From Bimuria novae-zelandiae CBS 107.79 (Eukaryota; Ascomycota; Dothideomycetes; Pleosporales; Didymosphaeriaceae), in the NCBI GenBank assembly GCA_010015655.1, contig ML976727.1:62001-126000 (forward strand): a stretch of 64,000 nucleotides of DNA, written 5' to 3'. Numbering within the stretch: position 1 is the stretch's first letter; every line of letters starts with the position of its first letter. The notes under the pieces are model-generated. The model had not been told where the DNA came from. It did no database searches and saw only the letters and a program-made list of their open reading frames with translations. Below, in pieces: positions 10,736-23,115 of the stretch. The position numbers and the translations under genes are program-made.

Positions 10736-13700
10736 CAGAGATGCCAGTAATCAATCAATCAATATTGAAGCTCCAATATTGTATTGATTGGTAGTTTTTT
10801 GGTGTTGTGATTGAATTGATTGAAAATTAACCTCAGAAGTAGTATATTAATTAATATTAATATTAAATTATTGAAGTTGATTACTTATTTGGCTACTAAT
10901 TATAAATATCGTAGGTCTGCTGTGTACTCTCATCCCCTATCTTTGCATCAAAGCCTGCATTAGTTAGAAACAAAAATCTAGCTTAGTGCCACGCCTTAAC
11001 GCATTATAAAGTAATAAGTAGTTAAGAGCTAATCTTGCGTTGCTTAGGCTTAAGAAGATTACTTAACTAGCTAAAAACTCGCTTATACTTATAGCTAGAA
11101 GCCGGTATTATTATTATATTAATAGCAAAGCGGGACAGGTTGGCGAGTGCTCGCTCTCGTATTCCGCCGCAGACCACTTAGGCTCCTTCTTCCACTCTAT
11201 ATATTTATCCTTTAAGCTATCGCTATCGTCTTTGTTATTAAGTATAAAGTTAATAGCGTTGTTAAGCGCGCTTGCTGTGCGTTAGAGGGTAGGCATAGCT
11301 ACTATATCTATAGTTAGCTTATATTAAGCCTAAAGCTGCTAAAATCTTGTGTGCTAAGCCTTAAGTTTCTTACTATCTTATTACTATAATTAATTATAGT
11401 ATATTTTATAGCGCGGGTGGAGTATCGTAGCGGCGTAGTAGGCTAGGGAATTAAGTAGCCTATAATAGTAGTTATTAGCTTTCTTAAGCGCGGAGCGTAG
11501 ATTAATAGTAATGTAGTCTTTAGGTGTAGTTTTATACTTGTAGTTAACGCTCTTGTATAGTAGTAAGCGTGCTTTATACTTATTAATTAATATTTTAAAT
11601 ATAGGAAGTACCTTATAGAGTGCACTAAACCTGCTAGTTTTACCACGACCTTGTAAGCAATTAGTAGCTAACTTTAGAGGCTGCAAGATAGCAACGTATT
11701 TAGTTATTACTACCTAATTAGTAGAAGTAAGCCTACTAGATCGCATCTATTATAGTACCTTTAGTAGCTAGCTACTACGCTGCTAAGCGTGGCTGTTAGC
11801 TATCTTAGTCTCTTTAACATAATAGGTAGTATACGCGTAAAAGGTAGACTAGAGTAGTATACTACGCTTAAACCCGCTACTAAAGCTATTCTAACGCATA
11901 ATAACTAGGCGTACTAGCTTGTATAGCTTAAGTTTAGCGTGTGTAGGAAGGTCTTTATGCGATTAACGTTAGTAGCAATAAAAAAAGTTGTATTATTTAG
12001 GCGTATTAATGTGATTGATAATATCTAGAAACACACTAAGTGGGCTATCCTTTCGCCACTCTGCCATATAAAACTCTTCTTCTTCTATATTATTAGTAGT
12101 GTTATTATAGGCGTCGCTATCCTTGCCAAATATAATATTTTAACTAATAAAATTAAGTGTATAAGGAGCACAGCGGAGGCGATAATTACTAAATAAGAAG
12201 CTAAATAATACGCTAAGTTCTTATATAGTCGTGTTATTAGTGTACGCATTATTAAGTATAAAGTAGCTAAGATTACTATTATCTACGCTAAATAACTATA
12301 GAATCTTAGTAACTAGCTCTACTATCCTCTCGCTAGTATAAGCACTACTAAGCTAGGAGAGCGTAATAGGTAAGTCCTTTACTTCTCTAGCTTTATTAGC
12401 GTAGTAAGTAATAATACTAAAGAAGCCGCGATGTCCGCCTTTTATAGTCTACCTGTTAAAGCTTATGTGTATTTTGCTGCGAGCCTGAGACAGGTCTTTT
12501 ATAACCTATAGCTTTAGCTAGTGGTATAGCTTTATTACAAAGGTTGCTATACTTGTACGACTCCTCTATAGCGCGTCTTTAGCTACAGGGTTAGCAAATC
12601 GTAGCATAGCTTAAAAGGTAGGGTTCTCGAACTCGCGAAAGAGGTAGTTATTATTAATAAGCTATAGTATAGCCTATAATTAAAACCCGTATACGTTAAA
12701 GTAACTAAGCTCGTTAGTAACCTCCTAAAAGATTTTAATACTACGGCCTTACGCAAGTGTAAGTGTTAACTACCCTTAAGGTAATAAGCGTGTAGGTGGA
12801 GGTATTAGGCTATCCTTATTAAGCTAATAGCTAGGTATTGTTTAAGCTAAGTGTGCATTAGCAGTAGAGGTTAACATTATAACCTTAAAGATACTACTAG
12901 GCCTCTTATATTAATAGCAGTATTTGTAGAGCTACTAGGCCTCTATTAAGTTTAATAGTTTAGCTATACGATAGCTATGCTTAAATATCTAACTCTAGCC
13001 TTACTTTATTATAGTAGTAGGTTTATAATAGCTAGGTAATCGCGCAAAGTCTACGTTGTCTACGTTATTAATAAGGCTAGAGTAAAGCCCTACGTTAATA
13101 TTGTTAATATATAGGTCTGTCGTTGCCTCTATAGCCGCTGTTAACACTCCTCTAGGGCGCACTATATTAGACTCTAGCACTAGGTTAAGTAGCCTTTACT
13201 TAAACGGCGCGTCTTTCGTGGCTTGTGAGGCTGCTGTGAATAGCTTATACCGCAGAGAAGTAGTGTCGGTCGGCAGTGCAAGTGTCTCGTTTGGCGGCCC
13301 TGTAGGCTGTGTAGGCGGTGGGGTACCTAGGCATACAGGCTTCGGTTGCTGCGTGCCATCGCCCTCGCGGGCTTTAAGTGTGGGTTTGCGGTTACGTTTA
13401 GCGCGTTTAAATAGCGTGTTAGCTACCTTAGCTACGCGTTTAGCTAAGATAAGAGGCATTAAAAATTATTTATAAATAGATAGATTGTGCTAAACGACGC
13501 GTATATTATGTATACTAGTAGGCTACGTAGTAGTAATAATAGTTTAGCTAAGAAAGTACGCGATTAAGTTAAAAAAAAAAGGCTTAGCAGGCTACGGCTA
13601 AGTATAGCTTAAATATAGAATTATTTCTACTACTATAGAGGTAAAAAATAGTTCTTACTCTAAAATTTAATTTCAAGTACAAAATATTAATCAAGTTTTA

Positions 13701-13835
13701 ATATATCAATTAATATTTTCATAGGATATTGAAATTGAATTGAAAATAGTAGCTGAAGTATTAAATTGATTAAATATTGAATTTTAATCAATATCAATCA
13801 ATATATTGAAACATGATTGATTGTTGGCATCTCTG
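10736..13835 (-). mobile_element. hAT-type transposon 1, RIP-decayed
   Basis: A 3100-bp element bounded by inverted ends starting CAGAGATGCCA. It is flanked by the 8-bp duplication GTCTGAAG (10728-10735 and 13836-13843), which is diagnostic of hAT transposons. The subterminal 100-150 bp on both sides carry many copies of ATTGATTG/CAATCAAT. The interior encodes a decayed hAT transposase on the minus strand. The left end lies only 44 bp upstream of the start codon of the HET/NB-ARC/TPR gene, so the insertion fell in its promoter or 5' UTR. Confidence 0.9.
11080..13459 (-). pseudogene. Broken hAT transposase
   Basis: The minus-strand start at 13459 gives a basic N-terminus (MPLILAKRVAKVANTLFKRAK) and a Pro/Thr-rich linker. 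After long stop-ridden stretches, 11390-11686 encodes LKLATNCLQGRGK, INLRSALKKANNYYYRL and YYAATILHPRYK, the region before the hAT dimerisation domain. At about 11155-11200 the motif WSAAEYESE continues it. Stops are TAG/TAA-type, consistent with RIP. The end is approximate. Confidence 0.75.
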
Positions 13836-13843
13836 GTCTGAAG

Positions 13844-14566
13844 ACATGGAAGCGTGCGACATCCGGCCGCTTGTTCGCTCGTGCGTTGCGACTGATGTCG
13901 ATGACTGTTGTCCCATGTATATGGGTGATACCGTGGAGGGGAAAAGCTGCGTCGCAAGTAAGATCAGAGCGGCGCGTGAGGATGATTTACTTTGACTGAG
14001 AAGGCAGCTTCGGTTGCGGCGGGGTGAGCTGGGTCAAGCCTAGGCAGCACTCTGTTACTAAAAATATCGAGCACATACGTTTTCGAGCAAGCGCAACGAT
14101 CTATATCGATTGAGTATAACGTTTGCTGGGTAAGCAAAGATAAAATACTGAGTAAGCCAGACAGAGATTCCACGCTAAGAAGCTATCAGGCTTTCTCGTA
14201 CGGAGAAACCTTTTACATCCATGCACTCGCAATTTGTGTGGTCCAAAATAATTTTGATGCATTAAGATCTATCGATACACTATCCAAAGGGCTCCGAAAG
14301 AAAGTAATATGGAACTTATCGGAGTGTAGCAGGGGTGAGAAGTTTATATCTTAGAGATAGAATATAAGTAATAAGTAATAATAAATAAGGGCGTCGTAAT
14401 TTTAGGTTGCAAGTTAATAATTAAGGACTAAACGTGTAAACAATAATTATCCTTTAATTAGAACATAGAGAGATAATTAGGCTAATAATAAATTAGGGCT
14501 ATAGTTTTTCTATGTCAGCACAGGGGGTTTTCCTTTACGTAGGGAAGGACGTTATAAGCAAAGTTA
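13844..14566. other. Intergenic region
   Basis: The part at 13844-14330 is balanced in composition and may be the former upstream region of the HET/NB-ARC/TPR gene, separated from it by the hAT element. The part at about 14340-14510 is AT-rich. Short frames here lack any supporting motif. No RNA gene was recognised. Confidence 0.4.
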
Positions 14567-14613
14567 TTGAGATTGTCCTCAATCGACAAGCCCTTGGCGC
14601 GTGTCGTATTCAC

Positions 14614-16444
14614 CTACGCTTCATCAAGCGGAATCTCCTCAACCTCTGTATCCCGCCAATTAGTCGACCCGATTGACCTCACCCCTTTCGCAAACAGGTG
14701 GTCGATCTCGATTGCACTCCTGTTCCTCAGTTCCGGTACAAAGAAGTATGCCAGCAGCGCGCCGAGGCCCGCGAGTGCGGTGTACAGGAAGCCTGTTTTC
14801 CCTCCCAGATTCAAAGCATCTGGGTTGTAAAAGTATGGCAGTGCAGTGTTCATGATGATTTCAACGACGTTTTTGGAAAGATTTCCAAGGGCTTGCGATC
14901 GAGAGCGGAGGCGGATGGAGCTGGTCTCGCCCATAATTGCATCTAGCGGTAGAAAAAACCAGTTAGCATGGAATGCGAGAATTTGGAGGGGGCTTCAGAC
15001 AATACAATTGTAGTAGCGTAGAGCGAATACTTTGCTCATAAGAGTGACCTTACTTACATGAGGCGGGCCAGCATCCGAGACCACAAATGACGACGATAGC
15101 GATGAAAATACCTCCAGTGAGCCAGGGCGTGATGGTGGATTTCTTTATCCCTGCGAAACCAACGACGGCCCAGAGACCAGATGTGATGAGCAGCGTGGAG
15201 ATAGTCAGCTTCCTGCGCCCGATATGGGTAACCGTCCAGGTTGAGCCTGTGTTCGATATGATACCAACGACAATCCCGCCAATTAAGAAGAGGGTGCTTT
15301 TGCTGTGGTCCATGCCGACTCGTTGGAGGAACAAGCTGGCACTAGATATCAGGGGAAGACCGAAGAGAGATTCGACAGTGCCGGCAAACATGATGATCAA
15401 GGTGCGACGATAATTAGCAGCATTGAAACAGTCTTTGTAGCTGAGATTGGCTGACTTCTTTTCTTCTTCTTTCAACGTCTCTTGCATCTTGAGCATTGCG
15501 GCTCTCGCGTTGTTCTTCGGCCCGAGGAGTCGCTCGAACGACTTCAAAGCGCCCTGGGTATCCCTTTTCGTCTTGAGAAGGAATGCAGGGGATTCGGGTA
15601 GGAAGAACGCAACTATAAACGGTGGTATGGCCAGGATCCACTGGGACCCCACGGCGTAGACATACGCCGAAGATTTGTCGCTAGTGGATATGGCTTGGAT
15701 AGCGCAAGCTCCGACCAATTGTCCCAGAAGCGTGAACATGGGCACTATCGACATGACCGCTCCCTTGAGGCTCACTGGAGTGACCTCGGACATGTATGTA
15801 TAGGCTTCAATTTTGAGGATGCCGAGCCCGAAGCCTTGGAGTAATTTGCCTGCGAGTATCAGGCCCCGTTTTATGTTCTTGTTCGGCGGAGTGTTGGCCA
15901 TGACGAAGATCAAGATAGCGCCGATACCGATGAGACTCCCGATTTTCAAAGAGAATTTGCGTCCCCACCGGTCCAAGAACCATGCTCCGAGTGCCCCTCC
16001 AGCAACTTGGCCCAATGGGCCCATGCCGTCCCAGATCGACAGCAAGAAGGCGGGAACGATACTTTCGTCTTCCTTCGATATTTCGTTCGGTGTACAGCAA
16101 TCTCCAAAGTCGCGTTGATATGCCTTCACAGAGTTGAGTCCTCCCAGGACGCCTGAATCGAAGCCGCTGTACAAAATGGGTAACGATATGGCAAGCAGCC
16201 ACCACACCAGTGTTGAGTATTGTTTGAGGGACTGTCGAAGAGGCGCAGCATTGTTTTCCTTCTCTCCCGTAGCATTGACATTCGAGTCGCCGCGATCTAT
16301 CAAGGATGCAACTGATTCCGAAACCGATTTTCGTCGATAATCATCGTATGAGACCGATTCCGTAAGGTCTAGAGACTCGCGATTCTGGTAGTATCTCCCT
16401 CCGTCAGCATCGTCAGAGGGGAGCCGTGAGAATCTCGTAGACAT
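14614..16444 (-). CDS. Sugar-porter family MFS transporter
   Basis: Two exons, 15058-16444 and 14614-14942, joined across a 115-bp GTAAGT..TAG intron, give 571 residues, the usual length for fungal maltose/hexose-type sugar porters. The first 75 or so residues are a polar cytoplasmic tail (MSTRFSRLPSDDADGG). Twelve membrane segments follow. Family signatures include FDSGVLGGLNS in TM1, LDRWGRKFSLKIG between TM2 and TM3, LPESPAFLLK before the central loop, HIGRRKLTIS, and ASYAIMGETSSIRLRSRS spanning the splice site, then FVPELRNRS near the C-terminus. It probably imports a mono- or disaccharide by proton symport at the plasma membrane. The substrate cannot be read from sequence. No break was found, so it appears functional although it lies between two AT-rich transposon blocks. 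Confidence 0.85.
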
Positions 16445-17980
16445 GAGTGAGTGACAGTACTGAATGGAGAATTTTTGAAGTCGAGGTCAAGAGCTGCCCG
16501 TTACGGTCTGTGTCGACTGGGAAATGTGTAACGGGTTCCAGTCAGTCGAGTTTTCGGGAGAAGAGTCAGGGATTGATATATCGTTCCAGCTGCCGTTATC
16601 TACGAAACTCTCAGGCATCATTATACATAGAACTCCCCGAAGGTCAATGCTACACCCTAACAGACGAGGCTGAGACCAACAAGACTACGCCTTTGCCCCA
16701 AGGAGAGCAGCGCTCGCGCGAGAGACCGACTTCTCCCAAAATATTGACCCAATCGTTGCGACGCATTGTCGGCGAATTTCGCAAGCTTAGCCGTGTGCAA
16801 CGTTTGGCAGGGTTGCACTTCGCAAGCCCCACTGTATCGTGTGCAGTGAAACACGATCGGCCGTGCTTTGCTGCAGGGCACTTGGGGCTGGAATGCGGGC
16901 GAGGGGGCGGGCTTCGGTGAGCAAGAACGAGAAGCGTTCGTGCAAGCGAAAACCGGCCGAGCGAATACCAAGACCTAAAACACGCTACGACCACCTAGAC
17001 ACGTGCTAGATTCACGTGACTCTTTGATCTTGGCATCTATCCGAACCCATATTTGCCTCACTAACCACGTCAACATGTGTAAAACTGCTCAGACCAAGTA
17101 ATTTCGACTCACTTTCTTAACTGCTTATCGCCTACGAGGCACCTATTGCGTGCTCACACCTTCCTCCTGTCTAACACAATGGAATGGCGATTAGTGGCAC
17201 AAATTATTCAGACTGTGTTACTCCAAGATGAACAATACAACTGGCAAACACTTACTGTCAAACCGTTGCACTATCGCCAGGCTTTAGCACGTTCTTTACA
17301 GTCTGTAGATTTTGGAGCTGCATGATGACTGGGCAGGATTCAGGATCCCCCGCGGGATGGTATGTTAGAAATGTCATTCTTCTATAGATCAAAGCCTGGT
17401 GAAGAAATTGCGATTTCAGCATGCGCGTGGAGCATAATTCAATAAAGCGAGTTGATCATGATGGTTGGCCGGACATCTGGAAGGATTGCATGGGCAGGTC
17501 AATTGTCCCGTTTGGCTGGTTGGAACCCGCGTTGCCGCCGTCCGCCCGCTTCTGTCCCAGAGCGCTGGGTGTCGGTACCTTCGCTGTGCATGTCCGGTTC
17601 CACAGCATAACCTGTCAAAAATGTCAAAACGCCTCGTGGGATTCCGTTGAGAGAAATGAGCGCTGACAAGCTAATTACATGCGCGGTCCGAGTGAGTTTT
17701 GCTCCGACTAAAGGCGATGAGGGGAAGTTTCTCCGATTCCAATCATAGGCACGCTTGCTCCGGTCCCGACTTAGTCACGACTTCCCCCCACGTGCTCGGG
17801 CGGATAACCCCTGGAACGGCACATGGCATCCTGGTCGTGCGTCGAAGTGCCGCATGACGGCAGCAATGATCTGCCCAATGGGTAGGACGTAAGAATTCGC
17901 ACTCTCGTAACGAAGATGAATCCTGCTTGCGACGGAAGCATCGCCTGCGGGAGAACCCCGCATCAGTCCACTACCATAGC
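16445..17980. other. Intergenic region upstream of the sugar porter
   Basis: Balanced-composition sequence. It should contain the promoter of the minus-strand transporter near 16445-16700. The frame at 16447-16920 and its antisense partners lack known motifs and are not called. No transposon ends were found before 17981. Confidence 0.45.
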
Positions 17981-18368
17981 TTGGCAGGTCGTGCACACCC
18001 TAACAAAATCGCTCAGCTTGCTACATGAGGCTACTAAGCCACCCACAATTAATATTATTACAAGATTTTTTATATTTAAGGCCTTCTTAGCCTATAGATT
18101 ATATCTATTAAATTATATAATAAATATTTACTTAATATTTTAATAATTCGGTCTCTGCGCGTTTATAGATTAAATACTATAAATAAAGCCTTATCTTAAA
18201 ACTATTTTTTAATAAATCTTTTCGTAGGCGCTAAAGCTCTCTTATTACCCTTTTTAGATAACTTAATATAATTTTAGAGCCACTTTTTAGACTTATAAGT
18301 CTATTAACTAAGGCGTTATTTTATAGTCTTATTACCTCTCTACTTCGCACGCGTATTTTTAGTAATTA

Positions 18369-18696
18369 TGTCACGGTAACCTCCTAGGTAACCTGACAGC
18401 TTAGACGTACTGTCAACGATAGTACGTTAACGTATAGACTCCTGCCTCCGAACTTATACTTCGGGAGCCGAAGGTTAGATGGCCTAGGCCCCGAAGCTTA
18501 CTTCTAATTGGTTAGACACGATGCTAGCCATCTAGGTATTCACCTAGACTAAGCGAGATAGATAGATCTATGCTGGATAGGGGGAGAAGATCTTTTCTCC
18601 TTATCCAACGTCTTATACCTACACGTAGATACCGAACACAGTATATCGATCTAGCCTACCTAGGCCCAGACACCTCTACTCGTTGCTCTCGTGACA
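18369..18696. repeat. Solo LTR nested in pogo copy 2, TSD AATTA
   Basis: A 328-bp GC-richer segment starting TGTCACGGTAACC and ending CTCGTGACA (inverted 7-bp ends TGTCACG/CGTGACA). It is flanked by AATTA at 18364-18368 and 18697-18701. Copy 3 of the host transposon has no such insertion at the equivalent place (about 57036-57060), which supports the boundaries. Confidence 0.85.
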
Positions 18697-19074
18697 AATT
18701 ATTTAAATAATATGCCTCTCCTAATGTAACTTTATTTTAAGCTACTAGCTAGTCTAATAGAACTTTACTTATTTACTTTTTTAAAGCTGTAGTTATTACT
18801 TTTCAGTATTCTTTTAGTATTAATAATCGCGTGCCTACTATATACTACAGACTAATAAAAAATTGCTTTACTATAATACTTTTTTGGTTAATGAAAAGGT
18901 AAAAGCCTATTTTACTTTAAGTATTTTTTTAAGATACTAGATCTTTTTAGGACTTTTATTCTTATACTTTAGGAGTCACTTTTATATAAAAACTAAGTAT
19001 ACTATTTAACTTAGCTTCTTAACTTTATTATTACCTTTTATATTAATAATACCCTTTAGCAGCTAGTTAATATT

Positions 19075-19305
19075 TGTCATGGTACCTCTAGTATCCGTAA
19101 TACCTTGGCTGTGCCGTTGCCAAAGTACTAGCGCCGGCCCGTGTACCTCTGCACGTTCCATCCATAGTCCCTATCTATATAGCTTCGTCTGCCCGTATTT
19201 TCCTCCTTAGCTATCCTCTTGTACCATACCTAAATATGTACGTAGTAGTATATTAATTAAGCTTTATCTAAGTCTTAATCCTATAAGCTATAGTCTCTCG
19301 TAACA
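19075..19305. repeat. Solo LTR nested in pogo copy 2, TSD ATATT
   Basis: A 231-bp segment starting TGTCATGGTACC and ending CTCTCGTAACA, flanked by ATATT at 19070-19074 and 19306-19310. The ends look like RIP-altered TGTCACGG and CGTGACA. The GC-richer core (about 19076-19230) contrasts with the host. It is different in length and interior from the LTR at 18369. Confidence 0.75.
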
Positions 19306-20844
19306 ATATTTCTTTAATTTAAAGTACTAAGTACTAAAGTTAAGCTCGTTTATAATTATTACCTAAGTAGCTAAGCCTAATAAATTTATTAAGAGTAGTT
19401 ATTAGACTTAGGGAAAAGCTACTAGTAAATTTAAAAATCTAAAACATTAATGGCTACCTTATAGTATTAATCTAGAGCTTTTAAAGTAATTAAGATTAGT
19501 TCATAGCCATTTTATAGAAAGGTTAATAACTTATTTAAATACGCAGTTAATAAAGACTTTAAAACGTAGATATTTAAAGGCTATAATATATAGATTATAA
19601 AAAGTAAATAGATAGCTAATAAAATCCTGTTATAATTATAATATTTAATAATATCCATAGTAATATAAGATTTATAGCTATTAAGAATTCATAATTAATA
19701 TAAATATCTAGTTTTAGACTTTATAAGACAATTAACTATTTACTATAGTTATATAAGGCCTATCTAATTTTAACTAGCTAGATTTAGATATAGTAATAAA
19801 AATCTAATAGTGTTTAAGATTAAGATCCTTAGCCTAATTTATTTATATATTTATAGAGGTAGCTTAATAAATTAGAGTTAGATTTAGCACAAATCTATTA
19901 GCGCATATATAGGCTCGAAGCAATATTTACTTATAGTTACTATTTTAAATAGCTTACTTTATAGCCTTACTCTTGTATAAAGACCTATTAAAAAATTAAA
20001 TAAGAAGTAATGCTAAGTACGTAGCCTTTCTCGTTTATAATATATATACTAAGGGTTAATTTAATATTACTTAATTTCTATTATATAAGATTAAAGTAGA
20101 GCTTATATCTAGCTAGGGAATTAGCTATACAGTAATTCCTATTAATATTATTTATATATTATAATATTAATAACTTAATATAACGCCTAGTAAAGTAATA
20201 AATTTATAATATATTAACGCCCTTTTTAGTTATTATAAAGGCAAAGCATTATATTATTTACTGTCCGTACGCAGGGGCGATACGGCGAAGGGTATTCTAC
20301 AAGGCCCAACACGTGATCACGTGGTTGTCTTATGTAATGTCCGTGCGTAGCTCGCCTCCTGAAATATCGCCACCTTCGTTCGTACAATAGAGAGATAGAG
20401 CAATTACACGAACCAGTTGCCCTCCCTATTACTCCGTACGCTGTGCACACCGTACAAACCTCATACCTTGCCGCACCATGCTCACCCCATGTACAGCTAG
20501 CTGTGAGAGCCCTATCAACATTTACTATATAAAAAAATTCACATTTAGTAAAACGTTTCATATATTAGGAGCTCCTATTCTTATTATAAATTAAAATTTT
20601 AGTAATTATTATAACTAACTCTATGTGCCTACGTAACGCGTTTATGCCTACGCATTAACCTTAAGTGTATAATACTATCCTTTTTAGCTATTTAAGTGTA
20701 TAAAAATTATTCTTTTAGTTTTAGTAATTTAATATTATTAATTGTAGCTAGGATTAGGTCTATATTAGTAGAGTTATAACGCGTTTGATAGAGGAAGCGA
20801 TTTTGTTGGGGTGTGCATGACCTGACAGCGCGCACGACCTCCAA

Positions 20845-21105
20845 TGTCCCACTCCATCATAGCTCAATGGAGATATAGCGGAGGTGGTCTGGACTGTTAG
20901 CCCCTTGGCCATCGCCTATCACGGCGGTGTAATGGTCGGCTGATGGAATACGAGTACTTCATGGGCAGTCGCCGCTGAGGAGGGTCTTCGTGCTCCGTTC
21001 GCTCCCCACCTCGCCAGTGCCCGACCGCCTGTCACCGAGCGGCCCGCCCACAAGGATAGCGCTGTCGCAGCCGCTGTCCGCTCGAAATCGCCATACTACC
21101 TCGCT
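20845..21105. promoter_or_regulatory. Probable promoter/5' UTR of the MFS permease, shortened by pogo copy 2
   Basis: Only about 260 bp of balanced-composition sequence separate the transposon end from the start codon at 21106, so the proximal promoter must lie here or inside transposon sequence. No clear TATA element was found. Confidence 0.4.
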
Positions 21106-22746
21106 ATGGCCCAGGAAAAGTTCAGCGCCGATGCTGTAACGCAGCGTTCCAGCGATGAGAGTGCCGAGATACCATCGCCGCCATCCAACTATGTGTACAA
21201 GCTTGACCTGCGTCTTATCCCGGTGCTGGGCTGCACGTACACGATCCTGTTCCTGGATCGTACAAACAGTAGGTACGAGCTCTCTATGCGCAGTATATGC
21301 GCCTGACACAACTCAGTTGCCAATGCACGTATCGAAGGTCTCGAGAAGGGCCTCAACATGCCAACCAATGGCTTCAACACCTGCCTTTGGATCTTCTTCA
21401 TCCCTTTTGTTCTCGTCGGCATCCCAGCCAACCTGATCATGGGTCTACCGCGCGTGAAACCGAACCTGTTCCTGGGAGCCAGCATGCTCATACTTGGGGT
21501 CATCTCCATGTGCCAGGGTCTCACGCATACATACGGCGGATTGCTCGCTTGCCGCTTCTTGATGGGCTTTCTCGAAGCCATTCTCCCAGCGGTCGCCGCT
21601 CTCCTCATTAGCGAGTACTACACGCGCAAGGAGCAGCCTATCCGATTCGCCATGTTCTTCACTTTTGGTGTCCTCGGTCCACTGATCAGTGGGCTGCTGG
21701 CCTACGGCATACGACGGATGAACGGTATCCAGGGCAAGGAGGGCTGGCGTTGGATCTTCATCATCGAAGGTCTTGGGACTATAGCCATTTCGTTCTTGGT
21801 CTTCTTGTTTGTGCCCGACTATCCTGAGAAGACAACCATACTCTCCGGCGCCGAAAAGACACACCTCCTGGAGAAGCTAAGGCTGGACAAAGGCGACCAG
21901 AAACTGTCGTTCAAAGATGTGAATTGGTTCGCAGTCTTCACTGACTGGAAGATTTGGCTCCCGTAAGTTTCCCGTGCGGGATGCTGAGTTATACGCTGAT
22001 GCGATTTAGCACTATGATGTTCTTCTGCTGCGACATGACAGCGGCTTCGATAAGCTCTTTCACTCCGACGATCCTGACCCAGCTCGGGTGGAAAGCCGAG
22101 CGGGCCCAGGTTATGACAGTGAGTGCTCTACATGTCTGTTTAATCAAGGACGTTCTGTTTATCGCTGCTTTAGATACCCATCTGGGTCACCGGCTTCGTC
22201 TTTGAACTTGGAGCCGGTATTCTGTCCAGCAGGACCGGCTGGCGTTTCCCGTTCATTCTCTTTGGCATCATTCTTGCCACGATCGGTTGGAGCATTCAGA
22301 TCGTCTATTCCGATTCAAAAGGTCTTGCTGCAGGCACACGCTACTTCTCACTCTTCGCGATGAGCGCTGGAACCTTCCTCCAAATGGCGATGACTACGTC
22401 GTGGATGACGAATAATCTACGCGGCAGAGCAAGTATTGCCATAGGCGTCGCTATCATTCTTGGATTCGGCAATTGTGCGAATTTCATCGCGAGCAACGTG
22501 TTCATCAAGACCGAAGCACCGTTCTACCCGACGGGCTTTCGAACAGGTACGCCACAGTACAATGGTCGCATGACGACTCGTTCTAGACTATGCTGACAGT
22601 ATCCAGGGCTTGGCGTTACCATAGCCGGGGCGGCTTTCTGCTTGCTCCATGTAGCACTTCTGTGGTGGCACAACCAGAAACTGGAGAAGAAAAGAGCAGA
22701 CATTGGAGGCGAAGACGACCAGCACGAGTACAGGTATCAATACTAG
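21106..22746 (+). CDS. MFS permease, anion:cation symporter (allantoate/nicotinate permease-like) family
   Basis: Five exons (21106-21268, 21317-21962, 22010-22118, 22174-22546, 22607-22746) with introns of 48, 47, 55 and 60 bp give 476 residues in one frame. Signatures of the Dal5/Tna1-type family: LDLRLIPVLGCTYTILFLDRTNIANAR in TM1 and the following loop, LACRFLMGFLEA in TM4, ISEYYTRKEQPIRFAMF, GWRWIFIIEGLGT in TM6, and LFVPDYPEKTTILS opening the central loop. A second set of six segments follows, including TILTQLGWKAERAQVMTIP, then a short polar C-tail. It is predicted to import a small organic anion (vitamin precursor, ureide or similar) at the plasma membrane. The substrate is unknown. 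All splice junctions keep frame and no lesion is seen. Confidence 0.85.
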
Positions 22747-22979
22747 ATGCCAGTATAGTTGGCATCAGGCCGACTTTGCTAAAAAGGGCTACCCCATTGC
22801 GATAGGCTGAACGTCAGCCATAAGCACCAGGTTTAACAATAGTGTTACCCTAGGATAGGGAATACAGTGGCCGAAATCTAGCTTTATGTGAGACATACTT
22901 TAGCCTCAAATCCGCACTACAAACTTCCCCAACCTGAATAGCTCACCCCCAAGTTCATGAGGGTACACCGCCGTGTGCT

Positions 22980-23115
22980 CCAGCGCGGCCAACGAACCGT
23001 ACACTTGGCGTACGGCTCGTGGTTCCTTTAAGAGAGAAAAAGACCAGCTTGTGGCACGTGCACGGTACGGAACCACGAACCGTACGCCAAGTGTACTGTT
23101 CGTTGGCCGCGCTGG
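22980..23115. repeat. Foldback (MITE-like) inverted repeat
   Basis: Two 47-bp arms (22980-23026 and 23069-23115) are inverted copies with about two mismatches, separated by 42 bp. Each arm starts CCAGCGCGGCCAACGAAC and contains its own smaller palindrome (CCGTAC..GTACGG). No TSD could be fixed. It probably forms a strong hairpin. It lies about 230 bp downstream of the MFS stop codon, so it might affect 3' end formation, but that is inference. Confidence 0.75.

Larger units (their letters stand above)
17981..20844 (-). mobile_element. Pogo-type transposon, copy 2, RIP-decayed, with two nested solo LTRs
   Basis: The left end (TTGGCAGGTCGTGCACACCC, then AACAAAATCGC) and the right end, read in reverse, share the inner part of the terminal repeat. 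The adjoining subterminal block (ATGAGGCTACTAAGCCACCC) matches the 3' end of copy 1 in reverse, so this copy lies on the minus strand. The right end keeps two tandem repeat units, while the left keeps about one. The body is extremely AT-rich with no readable transposase. Two solo LTRs (18369-18696 and 19075-19305) account for about 570 bp of its length; the rest is near the size of copy 1. Exact termini are uncertain by a few bases. Confidence 0.75.

Noticed and set aside
13813..14173. Short frames next to hAT 1
   Set aside because: About 60-70 codons, no motif, overlapping on both strands, partly within the hAT end.
16447..16994. 157-codon plus frame and antisense frames upstream of the sugar porter
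   Set aside because: No recognisable domain or signal; more likely promoter and 5' UTR sequence of the minus-strand gene.
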